Positions 19,101-27,556 of a stretch of 39,074 nt of DNA are shown one piece after another; within the stretch, counting starts at the first letter, position 1; the number at the start of each line of letters is the position of its first letter. The notes beneath the pieces are model-generated. The model was given only the letters and a program-made list of their open reading frames with translations. It did no database searches and was not told the origin of the DNA. This DNA is from Pluralibacter gergoviae ATCC 33028 = NBRC 105706. GTDB lineage: Bacteria > Pseudomonadota > Gammaproteobacteria > Enterobacterales > Enterobacteriaceae. The position numbers were made by a program, and so were the translations under genes. The stretch lies in contig NZ_BCZS01000036.1 of NCBI RefSeq assembly GCF_001598855.1, positions 1 to 39,074 on the forward strand, read 5' to 3'.

Positions 19101-20204
19101 AAGTTGCGTCAGTAAATCTGCCGCCTGAGAGGTATCGCCAAACAGCAGCACGCCCCGGAGCGCGCCATTGCGCAAAAAAAGCCGCCGGTAGTGGCCCGAG
19201 AGGGGATCGAAGCTGGTCACCGACGGCGCCTCCGAGACGTCACCGGCGCTAAACACCTCAATGCCGCTGACCTTGAGCCGCATACCGCTATCCCGGGAGT
19301 AAAAGTCGTCGCCCGGTTCGCCCGCCAGCCGGGCGGCCAGCACGGAGGCCTGCATCAGGCAGGGCGCGACCAGTCCGAAGGTTTCCCCTTCGATTTCGCA
19401 GCATTCGCCGAGGGCGTAGATGTCGGGCATCGCCGTTTGCAGCTGCCGGTCTACCAGGATCCCGCGCCGGCACGGCACGCCCGCGTCCCGGGCAAGGGCG
19501 ATGTCGGGCGCGACGCCGGCGGCGATGACGACCTGCTGCGCCGCCAGCGTGCTGCCATCGGTAAGCGTGACCCGATCGTCATCCACCCGCTGCAGCGAGA
19601 CGCCCAGCCGGCAGTCGATGCCCCGCGCCTGCAGATGGCGAAGCAGCAGCCCCCCGGCCAGGGGATCCAGCTGGCGATCGAGCAGCCAGGCGCCGCGATG
19701 GATAAGCGCCACCTCGCGTCCAGTCCGCCGCAGAGCCGCCGCCGCCTCGACACCGAGCAGCCCGCCGCCGAGCACCGCCACCGGCCCCCGCTGAGCCTGC
19801 ATTTTCTCGACGTCGCGCAGGGTGCGAAATCCCAGCACGTGAGGGCGTTCTGTACCGGGCAGCGCGGGTATGTGTGGCCGGGAGCCGCAGGCAAAAACCA
19901 GTTTGTCCCAGCGCAGCGTGCGCCGGTCGGTATGCAGCTCGCGGGCGCGCAGATCCACCCGCAGCACTTCTTCGCCCATCAGCAGGCTTATGTCCCGCTG
20001 CGCGTACCACTGCGGCGGGTGCGTCAGCGCGTCGGCAACGGTTTTTTCCCGCCCCAGCACCGGCGACAGCAAAATACGGTTGTAGTTACCGTGCGGTTCG
20101 CGGCCAATAACGGTGATGGCGTAACGCCCCGGCGCCCGCTGCAGCAGCGCTTCCACCATGGCAATGCCCGACATGCCGTTTCCGATAACAATCAGCTGCT
20201 GCAT
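16140..20204 (-). CDS. nasB: NasC-NasB fusion: NAD(P)H/FAD oxidoreductase plus nitrite reductase
   Basis: One 1354-residue reading frame covers two proteins that are separate in K. oxytoca. Residues 1-395 are NasC-like, the FAD/NADH flavoprotein that passes electrons to nitrate reductase (GNGMSG near 8, GGGLLGVEAA near 145). Residues 396-1354 are NasB, the siroheme nitrite reductase. It has GHGMVGHH near 406, GGGLLGLEAA near 550, a BFD-type [2Fe-2S] (Cys820, 822, 854, 857) and a siroheme/[4Fe-4S] site (Cys1036, 1042, 1076, 1080). A NirD-like Rieske-fold tail without iron ligands follows from about 1248. At the join, ATGATG (19019) has AGGA six bases upstream, and the next frame holds a TGA overlapping it. 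Separate translation of NasB from 19019 or 19016 (958-959 residues) therefore remains possible. AGGAG precedes 20204; the end overlaps nasA as ATGA. Confidence 0.9.
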   Translation of the reverse strand: MQQLIVIGNGMSGIAMVEALLQRAPGRYAITVIGREPHGNYNRILLSPVLGREKTVADALTHPPQWYAQRDISLLMGEEVLRVDLRARELHTDRRTLRWDKLVFACGSRPHIPALPGTERPHVLGFRTLRDVEKMQAQRGPVAVLGGGLLGVEAAAALRRTGREVALIHRGAWLLDRQLDPLAGGLLLRHLQARGIDCRLGVSLQRVDDDRVTLTDGSTLAAQQVVIAAGVAPDIALARDAGVPCRRGILVDRQLQTAMPDIYALGECCEIEGETFGLVAPCLMQASVLAARLAGEPGDDFYSRDSGMRLKVSGIEVFSAGDVSEAPSVTSFDPLSGHYRRLFLRNGALRGVLLFGDTSQAADLLTQLQQGERADLNTLFGLDNDRTQRHAAGKSMMSKPLLTVVGHGMVGHHFLEQIVSRGLHQQYHIVVYGDEPQMAYDRVHLTEYFSGKSADDLSLVSERFFQQHGIELRSGCEVMAIDPVRRSLCDSRGAELAWDKLVLATGSVPFVPPVPGHDLPRCFVYRTLADLDAIAACAATSARGVVIGGGLLGLEAANALRQLGLKTEVVEFSPRLMAVQLDDGGAQMLHGKISALGVEVHTSKATEAIESLDDGSLRLRFADGSSLETDLVVFSAGIRPRDALARAAGLEVGERGGIVIDDACATSAGDIYAIGECALWRGQIFGLVAPGYQMARVLAGQLAQEASAFSGADMSTKLKLLGVDVASFGDAHGRTAGSQCYQWVDNPKGIYKKLVVSGDGKTLLGGVLVGDSSDYASLLQTMLNKLPLPEAPESLILPQLAGAPAKTSGIAALPESAQICSCHNVSKGDICAAVRSGCGDIGALKTRTKAATGCGGCSALVRQVMEHQLADLGVEVKKDVCEHFPWSRQALYHLIRAGGITTFGQLLARHGRGHGCEICKPLVASLLASCWNEYLLKPAHLPLQDTNDRYFANIQKDGTYSVVPRVAGGEITPQGLIALGEVAAEYNLYTKITGGQRIDLFGARLDQLPAIWEKLIAAGFETGHAYGKSLRTVKSCVGSSWCRYGVQDSTAFAIALEHRYKGLRSPHKIKMAVSGCTRECAEAQSKDIGVIATDKGWNLYVCGNGGMKPRHADLFASDLDDETLIRYVDRILMFYVRTADRLQRTSVWMENMEGGLAYLRQVIIDDSLGIADTLEQEMQRVVDSYQCEWRTTLEDPSRRALFTATLNSEAPDETLHYAQVRGQRQPAGAQRIPVATLPAEPWVEICDLTAIPQEAGIGARLGNQRVALFRFGESIYALDDNEPGTPASVLSRGILGDVAGEPVVITPLYKQRIRLRDGQNLDAPEQWLRCWPVRLDRGKVLLGNQPLQRLAEVS

Positions 20205-20213
20205 ACCTGCTCC

Positions 20214-21002
20214 TTATGCCGTTGCCGTCTGCTTTTCATACAGGAAATGCAGGATCTGCTGGCGCAGGTGGTGATACCGGGTATCGTCCGCCAGCGCCAC
20301 GCGGGAGCGCGGACGAGGCAGCGGAATGGCCAGAATCTCGCCCACTTTAGCCGCGGGCCCGTTGGTCATCATTAACACCCGATCGGAGAGCAGCACCGCT
20401 TCATCCACATCGTGCGTTATCAGCACGATGGTGGTATTAAGGGAGTGCTGAATGCGCATTACGCTGTCCTGCAGATGCGCGCGGGTCAGCGCATCCAGCG
20501 CGCCAAAGGGCTCATCGAGCAGCAAAACGCGCGGCTTCATCGCCAGCGCGCGGGCAATGCCAACCCGCTGCTTCATGCCGCCGGAGATTTCTCCGGGCCG
20601 CTTGTGCATGGCGTGCCCCATCTGCACCTGCTGGAGGTTGTGTTCGATCCATTCGGCCATTTCACTGCGGGTCATCCGGCCTTTAAACACCTGCTGTACC
20701 GCCAGCTCTACGTTCTGATACGCGGTCAGCCACGGCAGTAACGCGTGATTCTGAAAGACCACGGCGCGCTCCGGTCCCGGGCCGCTAATTTCGCGGTTTT
20801 CGCACAGCAGGACGCCCTGGGTAGGCCGGGTCAATCCGGCAATCAGATTGAGCAACGTTGATTTACCGCAGCCGGAGTGGCCAATCAGGCTCACCGTCTC
20901 CCCTGGCTGGATCGCAAAGCTGACGCTATCGAGGGCGAGAAACTCCCCCCGGGCGGTGGTAAAACTCTGGCTGACCTGCTGTACCTCAATAATCGGTTTC
21001 AT
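20214..21002 (-). CDS. nasD: Nitrate/nitrite ABC transporter ATP-binding protein NasD
   Basis: This is the ATPase of the high-affinity nitrate importer NasFED. The 262-residue protein is of the NrtD/SsuB/TauB family. Walker A GHSGCGKS lies near residue 42, the Q-loop in AVVFQNHALLPW, the signature ISGGMKQRVGIARAL near 140, Walker B VLLLDEPFG and the switch His in ITHDVDEA. AGGAG sits upstream of the ATG. Gaps to nasE and to nasC-B are about ten bases each, so the genes form one tight operon. It lacks the solute-binding-domain extension seen in cyanobacterial NrtC. Confidence 0.94.
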   Translation of the reverse strand: MKPIIEVQQVSQSFTTARGEFLALDSVSFAIQPGETVSLIGHSGCGKSTLLNLIAGLTRPTQGVLLCENREISGPGPERAVVFQNHALLPWLTAYQNVELAVQQVFKGRMTRSEMAEWIEHNLQQVQMGHAMHKRPGEISGGMKQRVGIARALAMKPRVLLLDEPFGALDALTRAHLQDSVMRIQHSLNTTIVLITHDVDEAVLLSDRVLMMTNGPAAKVGEILAIPLPRPRSRVALADDTRYHHLRQQILHFLYEKQTATA

Positions 21003-21012
21003 GTACGCGCTC

Positions 21013-21888
21013 CTATTTATCCCAGCTAAAACGACGCGCCAGCAGGATCAGGGCCTGCTCAAGCAGCAGACCCACCACGCCGATTATCGCGATGGCAATC
21101 AGAATGTTTTCGACGTTGAGGTTGTTCCACTCGTTCCAGATCCAGAAGCCGATCCCTAAGCCGCCGGTCAGCATCTCGGCGGCGACAATCACCAGCCAGG
21201 CAATACCGATTGAGAGACGCACGCCGGTGAGCACCGCCGGCAGCACGGCCGGAAACAGGATGCGGCGCATAATCGTCCACTCTGAAAGTTGCAGGATGCT
21301 GGCAACGTTGAGGTAATCCTCAGGAATACGCCGCACGCCTTCGGCGGTGTTAATGATCATGGGCCAGATGGAGCAGATAAAAATGGTCCAACTGGAGGCC
21401 GGTTCCGCCCGCTGAAACAGCAGCAGACCAATCGGCAGCCAGGCGAGGGGACTGACCGGGCGCAGCAGGGCGACAATCGGATTGAACATGCGCGCGAAAA
21501 AGGTAAAGCGCCCGAGCAGAAAGCCGGCCGGGATCCCCACCAGCGCGGCGAGGCTAAACCCTATCGCCACGCGCTGCAGCGAGGCCAGCACGTTCCAGCC
21601 AATTCCCCGATCGTTGGGGCCATTGTTATAGAAGGGATCGGCGAAGAGCCGCAGCGCCGCCTCCCAGGTTGCCAGCGGCGTAGGGAAGCCTTTGCTATAC
21701 AGGGCGGCTATCTGCCATACAAACAGCAGCAGCAGGATACCGCAGCACGGCGGGATGAGACGCTGGAACAGCGAACGCAGCCGGGGATGGCGGCGACGGC
21801 GAACGGGCGTGACCGGCAGCGGGATCACCGGCGCCGTCGCGGTATCGGCATCAGGGGGCGATTTCAGAGAGTGCGCGTGAGATTTCAT
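21013..21888 (-). CDS. nasE: Nitrate ABC transporter permease NasE
   Basis: The membrane subunit of the nitrate importer has 291 residues and is of the NrtB/SsuC type. A proline- and arginine-rich cytoplasmic N-terminus (about 50 residues) precedes the first span (CCGILLLLFVWQIAALY). About five more spans follow, with the coupling loop between the later spans near EGVRRIPEDYLNVASIL. The frame is open 22 codons further upstream into nasF, but the ATG at 21888 has AGAGGA six bases before it and lies 11 bases after the nasF stop. It works as a dimer with NasD. Confidence 0.93.
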   Translation of the reverse strand: MKSHAHSLKSPPDADTATAPVIPLPVTPVRRRRHPRLRSLFQRLIPPCCGILLLLFVWQIAALYSKGFPTPLATWEAALRLFADPFYNNGPNDRGIGWNVLASLQRVAIGFSLAALVGIPAGFLLGRFTFFARMFNPIVALLRPVSPLAWLPIGLLLFQRAEPASSWTIFICSIWPMIINTAEGVRRIPEDYLNVASILQLSEWTIMRRILFPAVLPAVLTGVRLSIGIAWLVIVAAEMLTGGLGIGFWIWNEWNNLNVENILIAIAIIGVVGLLLEQALILLARRFSWDK

Positions 21889-21899
21889 GGCAAGTCCTC

Positions 21900-23150
21900 T
21901 TAATGGTGAACGGCAAAACTGGCGGCGTAGGCGGCCGGGTTGCTGCCGTCCCACACTTTTCCGTCGAAAAGCGTGCTGCTGCGCAACGCGCTGCCGGGTA
22001 CAGAAATCCCGCCGACCGCGCTGGCAGCCTGCTTATAGAGATCGATACGGTTAATTTTTTTCGCCACAGCGAGATAGTCAGGATCCGCTTTCAGCATCCC
22101 CCAGCGCTTGAGCTGCGTCAGGAACCACATGCCGTCAGAGAGCCACGGAAAGCTGACTTCGCCATCGCGGAAGAAGCGCATCGCGTGGGGATCCTGCCAC
22201 TGCTGCCCGAGGCCGTTCTGGTACTGGCCGAGCATGCGGCCTTCCAGCATCTCCGGTTTGGTGTTTATCCACGCGCGGTCCGCGAGGGTTTTTGCCGTTT
22301 CGCGCCGGTTTTCGTCTGAGGCATCGATCCAGCGGGCGGCCTCCAGCACCGCGGCCGTCAGCGCGCGGGCGGTATGGGGATTTTCTGCCACCCACTGCGA
22401 CCGGGTGGCGAGAATTTTCTCCGGGTGATCGGGCCAGATTTTCTGGCTGGTGGCGACGGTGAAGCCGATATCGTCCGCAATGGCGCGCTGATTCCACGGT
22501 TCGCCGACGCAAAATCCGCTCATGTTGCCGATTTTCATGTTCATGACCATCTGCGGCGGCGGCACGACCACGGTGCGCACATCCTCAAAGGGATTGATCC
22601 CGGCGTTCGCCAGCCAGTAATAAAGCCACATGGCGTGCGTGCTGGTGGGGAAGGTGTGCGCAAAGGTATAGGTCCCTTTGGCGCTGCCGTCGATCAGCTT
22701 TTTCAGGCCCTCTGCATCCGTTACCTGACGGGTTTTGAGCTGATTTGCCAGCGTGATCGCCTGGCCATTGTTATTGAGCGTTAGCAGGTTTGCCATATCA
22801 TGCTGCGGCCCCGCTACCCCCAGTTGCAGGCCGTAGATCATGCTGTACAGGGCATGGGAAGCATCCAGCTCGCCGGAGGTGAGTTTATCGCGCACGGCGG
22901 CCCAGCTTGCTTCTTTGCTGGGCTGCAGAGTGAGGCCATACTTTTTATCAAATCCCTTCACAGCGGCCATCACCACGGGCGCGCAGTCGGTCAGAGGAAT
23001 AAATCCTACCTTTACCGTGCTTTTTTCCGGCGCATCGCTGCCCGCAGCCCAGACGGTATTCGCTAAACCGGGCAACAGATAGCTCCCGCCCACCGCCGCG
23101 CCGCCGAGCAGAAAATGACGGCGGGAAATTGAAAACCGCGTTTTGCTCAT
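21900..23150 (-). CDS. nasF: Nitrate-binding periplasmic protein NasF, Tat substrate
   Basis: The extracytoplasmic nitrate/nitrite receptor of NasFED, of the NrtA/SBP 15-type family, has 416 residues. The N-terminus carries a twin-arginine signal, SISRRHFLLGGAA, followed by a hydrophobic stretch and a TVWA cleavage site near residue 35. Export in folded form is therefore likely. Conserved NrtA-type segments are seen as GFIPLTDCAPVVMA near residue 50 and FCVGEPWNQRAIA near 215. The frame continues upstream 28 codons through the leader terminator, but the ATG at 23150, with AGGA eight bases before it, is the real start. It is the first gene of the operon, behind a regulated leader. Confidence 0.94.
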   Translation of the reverse strand: MSKTRFSISRRHFLLGGAAVGGSYLLPGLANTVWAAGSDAPEKSTVKVGFIPLTDCAPVVMAAVKGFDKKYGLTLQPSKEASWAAVRDKLTSGELDASHALYSMIYGLQLGVAGPQHDMANLLTLNNNGQAITLANQLKTRQVTDAEGLKKLIDGSAKGTYTFAHTFPTSTHAMWLYYWLANAGINPFEDVRTVVVPPPQMVMNMKIGNMSGFCVGEPWNQRAIADDIGFTVATSQKIWPDHPEKILATRSQWVAENPHTARALTAAVLEAARWIDASDENRRETAKTLADRAWINTKPEMLEGRMLGQYQNGLGQQWQDPHAMRFFRDGEVSFPWLSDGMWFLTQLKRWGMLKADPDYLAVAKKINRIDLYKQAASAVGGISVPGSALRSSTLFDGKVWDGSNPAAYAASFAVHH

Positions 23151-23169
23151 TTGCTGGATCCTGAAAAAT

Positions 23170-23220
23170 AAAAATAAAAAAAGGCGTCCTCCCGCATGCT
23201 TTCGCACGGGGCCGGACGCC
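23170..23220 (-). terminator. Intrinsic terminator in the nasF leader (NasR-controlled)
   Basis: On the minus strand a GC-rich hairpin with a perfect seven-pair base, GGCGTCC (23214-23220) and GGACGCC (23183-23189), encloses an inner stem capped by a GAAA loop. It is followed at once by a T-rich run (23170-23182). It lies 20 bases before nasF, so default transcription should stop before the operon unless NasR prevents it. The K. oxytoca nasF system works this way. Confidence 0.85.
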
Positions 23221-23231
23221 TTTATCCACAA

Positions 23232-23263
23232 CATCGCTTCTGCCGCCGTTGGCAGGATCGATG
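23232..23263 (-). promoter_or_regulatory. NasR (ANTAR) target hairpin in the nasF leader RNA
   Basis: The stem CTGCC / GGCAG (23240-23255) holds a six-base loop AACGGC with A at position 1 and G at position 4, the pattern of ANTAR-protein target loops. The outer pairs CATCG / CGATG (23232-23236, 23259-23263) extend it. It lies upstream of the terminator. Binding of nitrate-activated NasR is inferred from the family. Confidence 0.7.
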
Positions 23264-23280
23264 CGCTATGTCAGGAGAAT

Positions 23281-23296
23281 TGCAAATAGGATGCCA
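23281..23296 (-). promoter_or_regulatory. Sigma54 promoter of the nasF operon
   Basis: TGGCAT-N5-TTGCA on the minus strand, with the GG and GC dinucleotides exactly ten bases apart, matches the -24/-12 consensus. Transcription would begin near 23270, giving a leader of about 120 bases that contains the hexaloop hairpin and the terminator. This implies control by NtrC under nitrogen limitation. Confidence 0.75.
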
Positions 23297-23380
23297 GATC
23301 TGTGGGGCGTGCTAATTCAGGGAGTTGGCGGAAACAGCGCCGCGGCCAGCGGCGATATGCACTGTGCTAACGCAGAATAC

Positions 23381-23395
23381 GCACACTTCCTGTGC
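23381..23395. promoter_or_regulatory. NtrC-like enhancer site
   Basis: GCAC-N7-GTGC dyad about 118 bases upstream of the predicted sigma54 start, the normal distance for an enhancer. A second partial copy (GCAC-N1-GTGC) is at 23359-23367. It is located in the short nasR-nasF gap, right after the nasR stop. Confidence 0.5.
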
Positions 23396-23411
23396 ATATA
23401 CTCCCGAAGGA

Positions 23412-24629
23412 TTACGGGTCCAGCGTGGCCGCCACCGCCAGGATAGCCTGCGCGATCTCCAGTATCCGTTTATTCTGGTTCATCGCGCCTTTGCGCAGGA
23501 TCTGCCAGGCCTCCTGTTCGCTGTAGCCGTGCTGCTGCATGAGCCAGGCTTTCGCCCGATCGATGGTCTTACGCTCATTCAGCGAGGCCCGCATACTGGC
23601 GAGTTCATCGGCCTGGACCTGCAGGCGCTTTGCCTGCTCGCCGATCATCGACAGCACCGTTCGCCCCAGCTGCGGCGCGAGGCCGCTGCTGCTCAGGGCG
23701 GTATCCTGCCCGCCCAGCCAATTGGCGCCCGCTACGTAGAGGGTAAATTCCGTTTTGTCGGTCAGCGTGCCGCAGGGAAGGGGCTGGCGCTGGGTGGAGG
23801 CTATCGCCCGGCGGCAGCACGCCATTAACAGGCGGCTCAGGCTATCTTCAATCAGCTTCATATTATCCAGCCGCGCCGTCAGCAGACGAAACCAGGTCAA
23901 CACGCCGTCCTCACCGTGCCGTCCGCCGGTGCAGGCAATCCGGCGAAGCCGCTCTATTTCGCTGCCCGTATCGGCAATCTGCTGCCAGCGCTGCAGGTTC
24001 TGCGCGTCGGCAAACTGGCTGAATGTCGCGAAACTCTGCTCCTGCGCCTCAATCAGCTCCTGCATGTGCTGGCGCTGTTCCGGGGTAAAATGGCCGACGG
24101 AAAACCCGGCCGATCCCGTCGCCCGCTCCTGTCCCGCCAGCTCTTTTCCCTGCATAAAGCTGAACAGGGCAATCAGCGCCTGCGAAATTTCTGGCTCGCT
24201 GGCGGTATCCGCGGCTTCAAACACCAGATTGAGCAGCGTACGAATAATATGATTAAAGGCGTCCATCGCCCGGGTATGCGAAATGCTCTGGTTCGCGATC
24301 TGCGCGCGCAGCTCGGGCAGTCCCTCCAGCGCCTGTAATCCGGCGGCAATCAGCAGACAAAAGCGGCTGTAGCCCGGCTGCGGCTGGGTCGGCGGCAGGA
24401 CCTGCATCATCTGCTGCTGGCCGCGGTCGGCATCGCGGGCGCGATCGGCAAGTTCATCGCCAAAGCGTTGCCCGCCGGAGCACAGCCAGATATTGCTCAC
24501 CCCTCTCTCACGTTGAAGGAGATGTATTAACTCGCTGATTCTGGTGATGAACTCACCGGTAAGCAGCAGCCTCCGCAGGCTGGCAATTTCGCTTTCCCGG
24601 CTGGCATAGAGATAGTCTATCGCCTGCAT
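23412..24629 (-). CDS. nasR: Nitrate/nitrite-responsive antiterminator NasR
   Basis: NasR senses nitrate or nitrite and binds the nasF leader RNA to prevent termination. The 405-residue protein has an N-terminal all-helical NIT sensor (about residues 25-300, with LIHLLQRERGVSNIWL near 35). A linker helix and a C-terminal ANTAR RNA-binding domain follow (about 335-400, with RKTIDRAKAWLMQQHGYSEQEAW). The frame is open 48 codons further, but AGGAGGAGACC directly before the ATG at 24629 settles the start. It lies immediately upstream of, and in the same direction as, the nas operon. The terminator and hexaloop found in the leader are the expected targets. Confidence 0.93.
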   Translation of the reverse strand: MQAIDYLYASRESEIASLRRLLLTGEFITRISELIHLLQRERGVSNIWLCSGGQRFGDELADRARDADRGQQQMMQVLPPTQPQPGYSRFCLLIAAGLQALEGLPELRAQIANQSISHTRAMDAFNHIIRTLLNLVFEAADTASEPEISQALIALFSFMQGKELAGQERATGSAGFSVGHFTPEQRQHMQELIEAQEQSFATFSQFADAQNLQRWQQIADTGSEIERLRRIACTGGRHGEDGVLTWFRLLTARLDNMKLIEDSLSRLLMACCRRAIASTQRQPLPCGTLTDKTEFTLYVAGANWLGGQDTALSSSGLAPQLGRTVLSMIGEQAKRLQVQADELASMRASLNERKTIDRAKAWLMQQHGYSEQEAWQILRKGAMNQNKRILEIAQAILAVAATLDP

Positions 24630-24708
24630 GGTCTCCTCCTGCACAAAACGCTGTGATGGGGAGGGGGAAGCAAAAGGCGTGCCGGGAGATCTCCTCTTCG
24701 CAGGGGCG

Positions 24709-24738
24709 GTCACGGGAGCGCCGGCCCGGGTCCGTGAC
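24709..24738. repeat. Seven-base inverted repeat after zigA
   Basis: GTCACGG (24709-24715) and CCGTGAC (24732-24738) can form a hairpin with a GC-rich 16-base interior immediately after the zigA stop. No U-tract follows on either strand, so it is at best a Rho-assisted or transcript-end structure. Confidence 0.3.
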
Positions 24739-25959
<1,221 letters not shown>

Positions 25960-26023
25960 AAATCATCGCTCCTGGCGCTTCGCTTCTTCATTGTCCCTCG
26001 GGACGGCATGTGTATCGTAATTT

Positions 26024-26043
26024 AAATGTTATAACATAACAAT
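26024..26043. promoter_or_regulatory. Zur box upstream of zigA
   Basis: The stretch centred on TGTTATAACATAACA (26027-26041) contains the perfect palindrome TGTTATAACA and closely fits the enterobacterial Zur consensus with its TGTTATA..TATAACA arms. It lies about 65-85 bases upstream of zigA and about 100 upstream of ampC. Zur would repress zigA when zinc is sufficient. Confidence 0.7.
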
Positions 26044-26144
26044 AATAACCATTCCGTTTTAACCGTTAGCGATTATTTCCGCCGGCCGCCTGGCAGCGCG
26101 CCGCCGCAGGACGTACACTCGGCGGCAAAATGAAGGAGAACATA

Positions 26145-27317
26145 ATGAATAATCGACTGCGGCTCCGGCCGCGCTGGCGGCGGCTGGCCGCCGCCGTCCT
26201 GTGCGCGCTGCCGGCGTCGGCGATGGCGGCTGCCCCCGCGCAGCTGCAGGCGCTGGTCAGCGAAACCATCCTCCCGCTGATGCAGCAGCAGCAGATCCCC
26301 GGCATGGCGGTGGCGGTAATTTATCAGGGCAAACCCTGGTTCTTCACCTACGGCCAGGCCGACGTTGCGCGGCAGCGGCCGGTGACCCGCGATACGCTGT
26401 TCGAACTGGGCTCGGTGAGCAAAACCTTTACCGGTACGGCGGGAGGCTATGCCGCCGCCAGCGGCCTGGTGAATCTTAACGATCCGGCCGCCGGATACGG
26501 GCCGGAACTCATGGGCGCCCAGTGGCGGCAGATAACCCTGCTGCAGCTGGCGACCTACACGGCGGGCGGACTGCCGCTGCAGCTGCCCGACGCGGTAACA
26601 GATGAGAAGCAGCTGTGGGACTACTACCGGGGCTGGCAGCCGCAGTGGCCGCCGGGAACGATGCGCCGCTACTCAAATGCCAGCATCGGTCTGTTCGGGG
26701 CGCTGGCGGTGAAAAAGAGCGGCCTCGGCTTTGAGCAGTATCTGCAGCAGCACGTGCTGACGCCGCTTAAGCTTGAGCACACCTTCTTCCGGGTGCCCGA
26801 CGCAGAGGCCAGCAATTACGCCTGGGGCTACGGCCGCGACGGTAAACCGCTGCGCGTCACGCCCGGTATGCTGGACGCGGAGGCCTACGGCATCAAGACC
26901 ACGGTGGCGGATATGGCGACCTTTATGCAGGCCAATATCGACGGTCCGCGGTTGAAAAACCGCGATCCGCTGCTGGCAAAGGCCATCGGCGCGGCGCAGA
27001 GCGGCTACTACCGGGCGGGCGAGATGTACCAGGGGCTGGGCTGGGAGAGCTGGCCGCTGCCGGTGAACCCTGAGCGGCTGATTGCCGCCAGCGCCAACGA
27101 TATCGCGCTGAAGCCCGCGTCAGTCGAGCCGCTGCGGCCGGCGCGCGAGCCGCTGCCCGCCAGCTGGCTGCATAAAACCGGCAGCACCAACGGCTTCGGC
27201 GCCTACATCGCCTTGATTCCCGAACGGCGGGTCGGCATCGTGATGCTGGCGAATAAAAACTATCCCAACCCGCAGCGGGTCACGGCGGCGTGGCATATCC
27301 TGAGCCAGCTGCAGTAG
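26145..27317 (+). CDS. ampC: Class C beta-lactamase (AmpC type)
   Basis: A periplasmic serine cephalosporinase precursor of 390 residues. The arginine-rich start and hydrophobic core (residues 1-28, cleavage after SAMA) form the signal peptide. The catalytic motifs are complete: SVSK (Ser90, Lys93), YSN (Tyr176) and KTG (Lys344). ATYTAGGLPLQLPD and GYGIKT-like regions are typical of class C. The frame opens 15 bases earlier, but AAGGAG lies inside that extension, so I start at 26145. No ampR gene is adjacent. A weak promoter (CTGGCA-N18-TACACT, ending 26119) is possible. It is more divergent from the plasmid-borne AmpC types than from other chromosomal ones, as far as I can judge by eye. Resistance phenotype cannot be read from sequence. 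Confidence 0.92.
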   Translation: MNNRLRLRPRWRRLAAAVLCALPASAMAAAPAQLQALVSETILPLMQQQQIPGMAVAVIYQGKPWFFTYGQADVARQRPVTRDTLFELGSVSKTFTGTAGGYAAASGLVNLNDPAAGYGPELMGAQWRQITLLQLATYTAGGLPLQLPDAVTDEKQLWDYYRGWQPQWPPGTMRRYSNASIGLFGALAVKKSGLGFEQYLQQHVLTPLKLEHTFFRVPDAEASNYAWGYGRDGKPLRVTPGMLDAEAYGIKTTVADMATFMQANIDGPRLKNRDPLLAKAIGAAQSGYYRAGEMYQGLGWESWPLPVNPERLIAASANDIALKPASVEPLRPAREPLPASWLHKTGSTNGFGAYIALIPERRVGIVMLANKNYPNPQRVTAAWHILSQLQ

Positions 27318-27325
27318 CCGGGGAC

Positions 27326-27556
27326 TCAGCGCAGGGGTTGCGGCGGCCTGCGCGATTTGAGCTGATGATGGTCTTCACTCAGCTCATCCGCCGCGTCCCG
27401 CGCGCGGCCGCGGATCTCATCGCTGTCCGCCTCGTGGCGCAGCTGGTGGTCGGGATTCTGCACGGAATAGAAGGCGTGGCCGTTGCTGCTTGCCAGCAGC
27501 TGGCCGGAAAAGAGCGCGCAGATCAGCAATACTATCGATAATCCTCTGTGGAGCAT
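27326..27556 (-). CDS. YncJ-like small exported protein (DUF2554)
   Basis: A 76-residue protein with a signal peptide (ALFSGQLLAS cleavage region near residue 20). The mature segment, with DHQLRHEADSDEIR near residue 40, is recognisably similar to E. coli YncJ, a periplasmic protein of unknown role induced by envelope stress. A longer frame exists, but the ATG at 27556 places the signal peptide at the N-terminus, with GGTGA seven or so bases before it. It is convergent with ampC, eight bases apart. Elsewhere in enterobacteria the gene sits at other loci, so its position here is unusual. Confidence 0.75.
   Translation of the reverse strand: MLHRGLSIVLLICALFSGQLLASSNGHAFYSVQNPDHQLRHEADSDEIRGRARDAADELSEDHHQLKSRRPPQPLR

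Noticed and set aside
24685-24694. Perfect palindrome GGAGATCTCC upstream of nasR
   Set aside because: Too short to separate from chance in GC-rich DNA, and not placed against a recognisable promoter.
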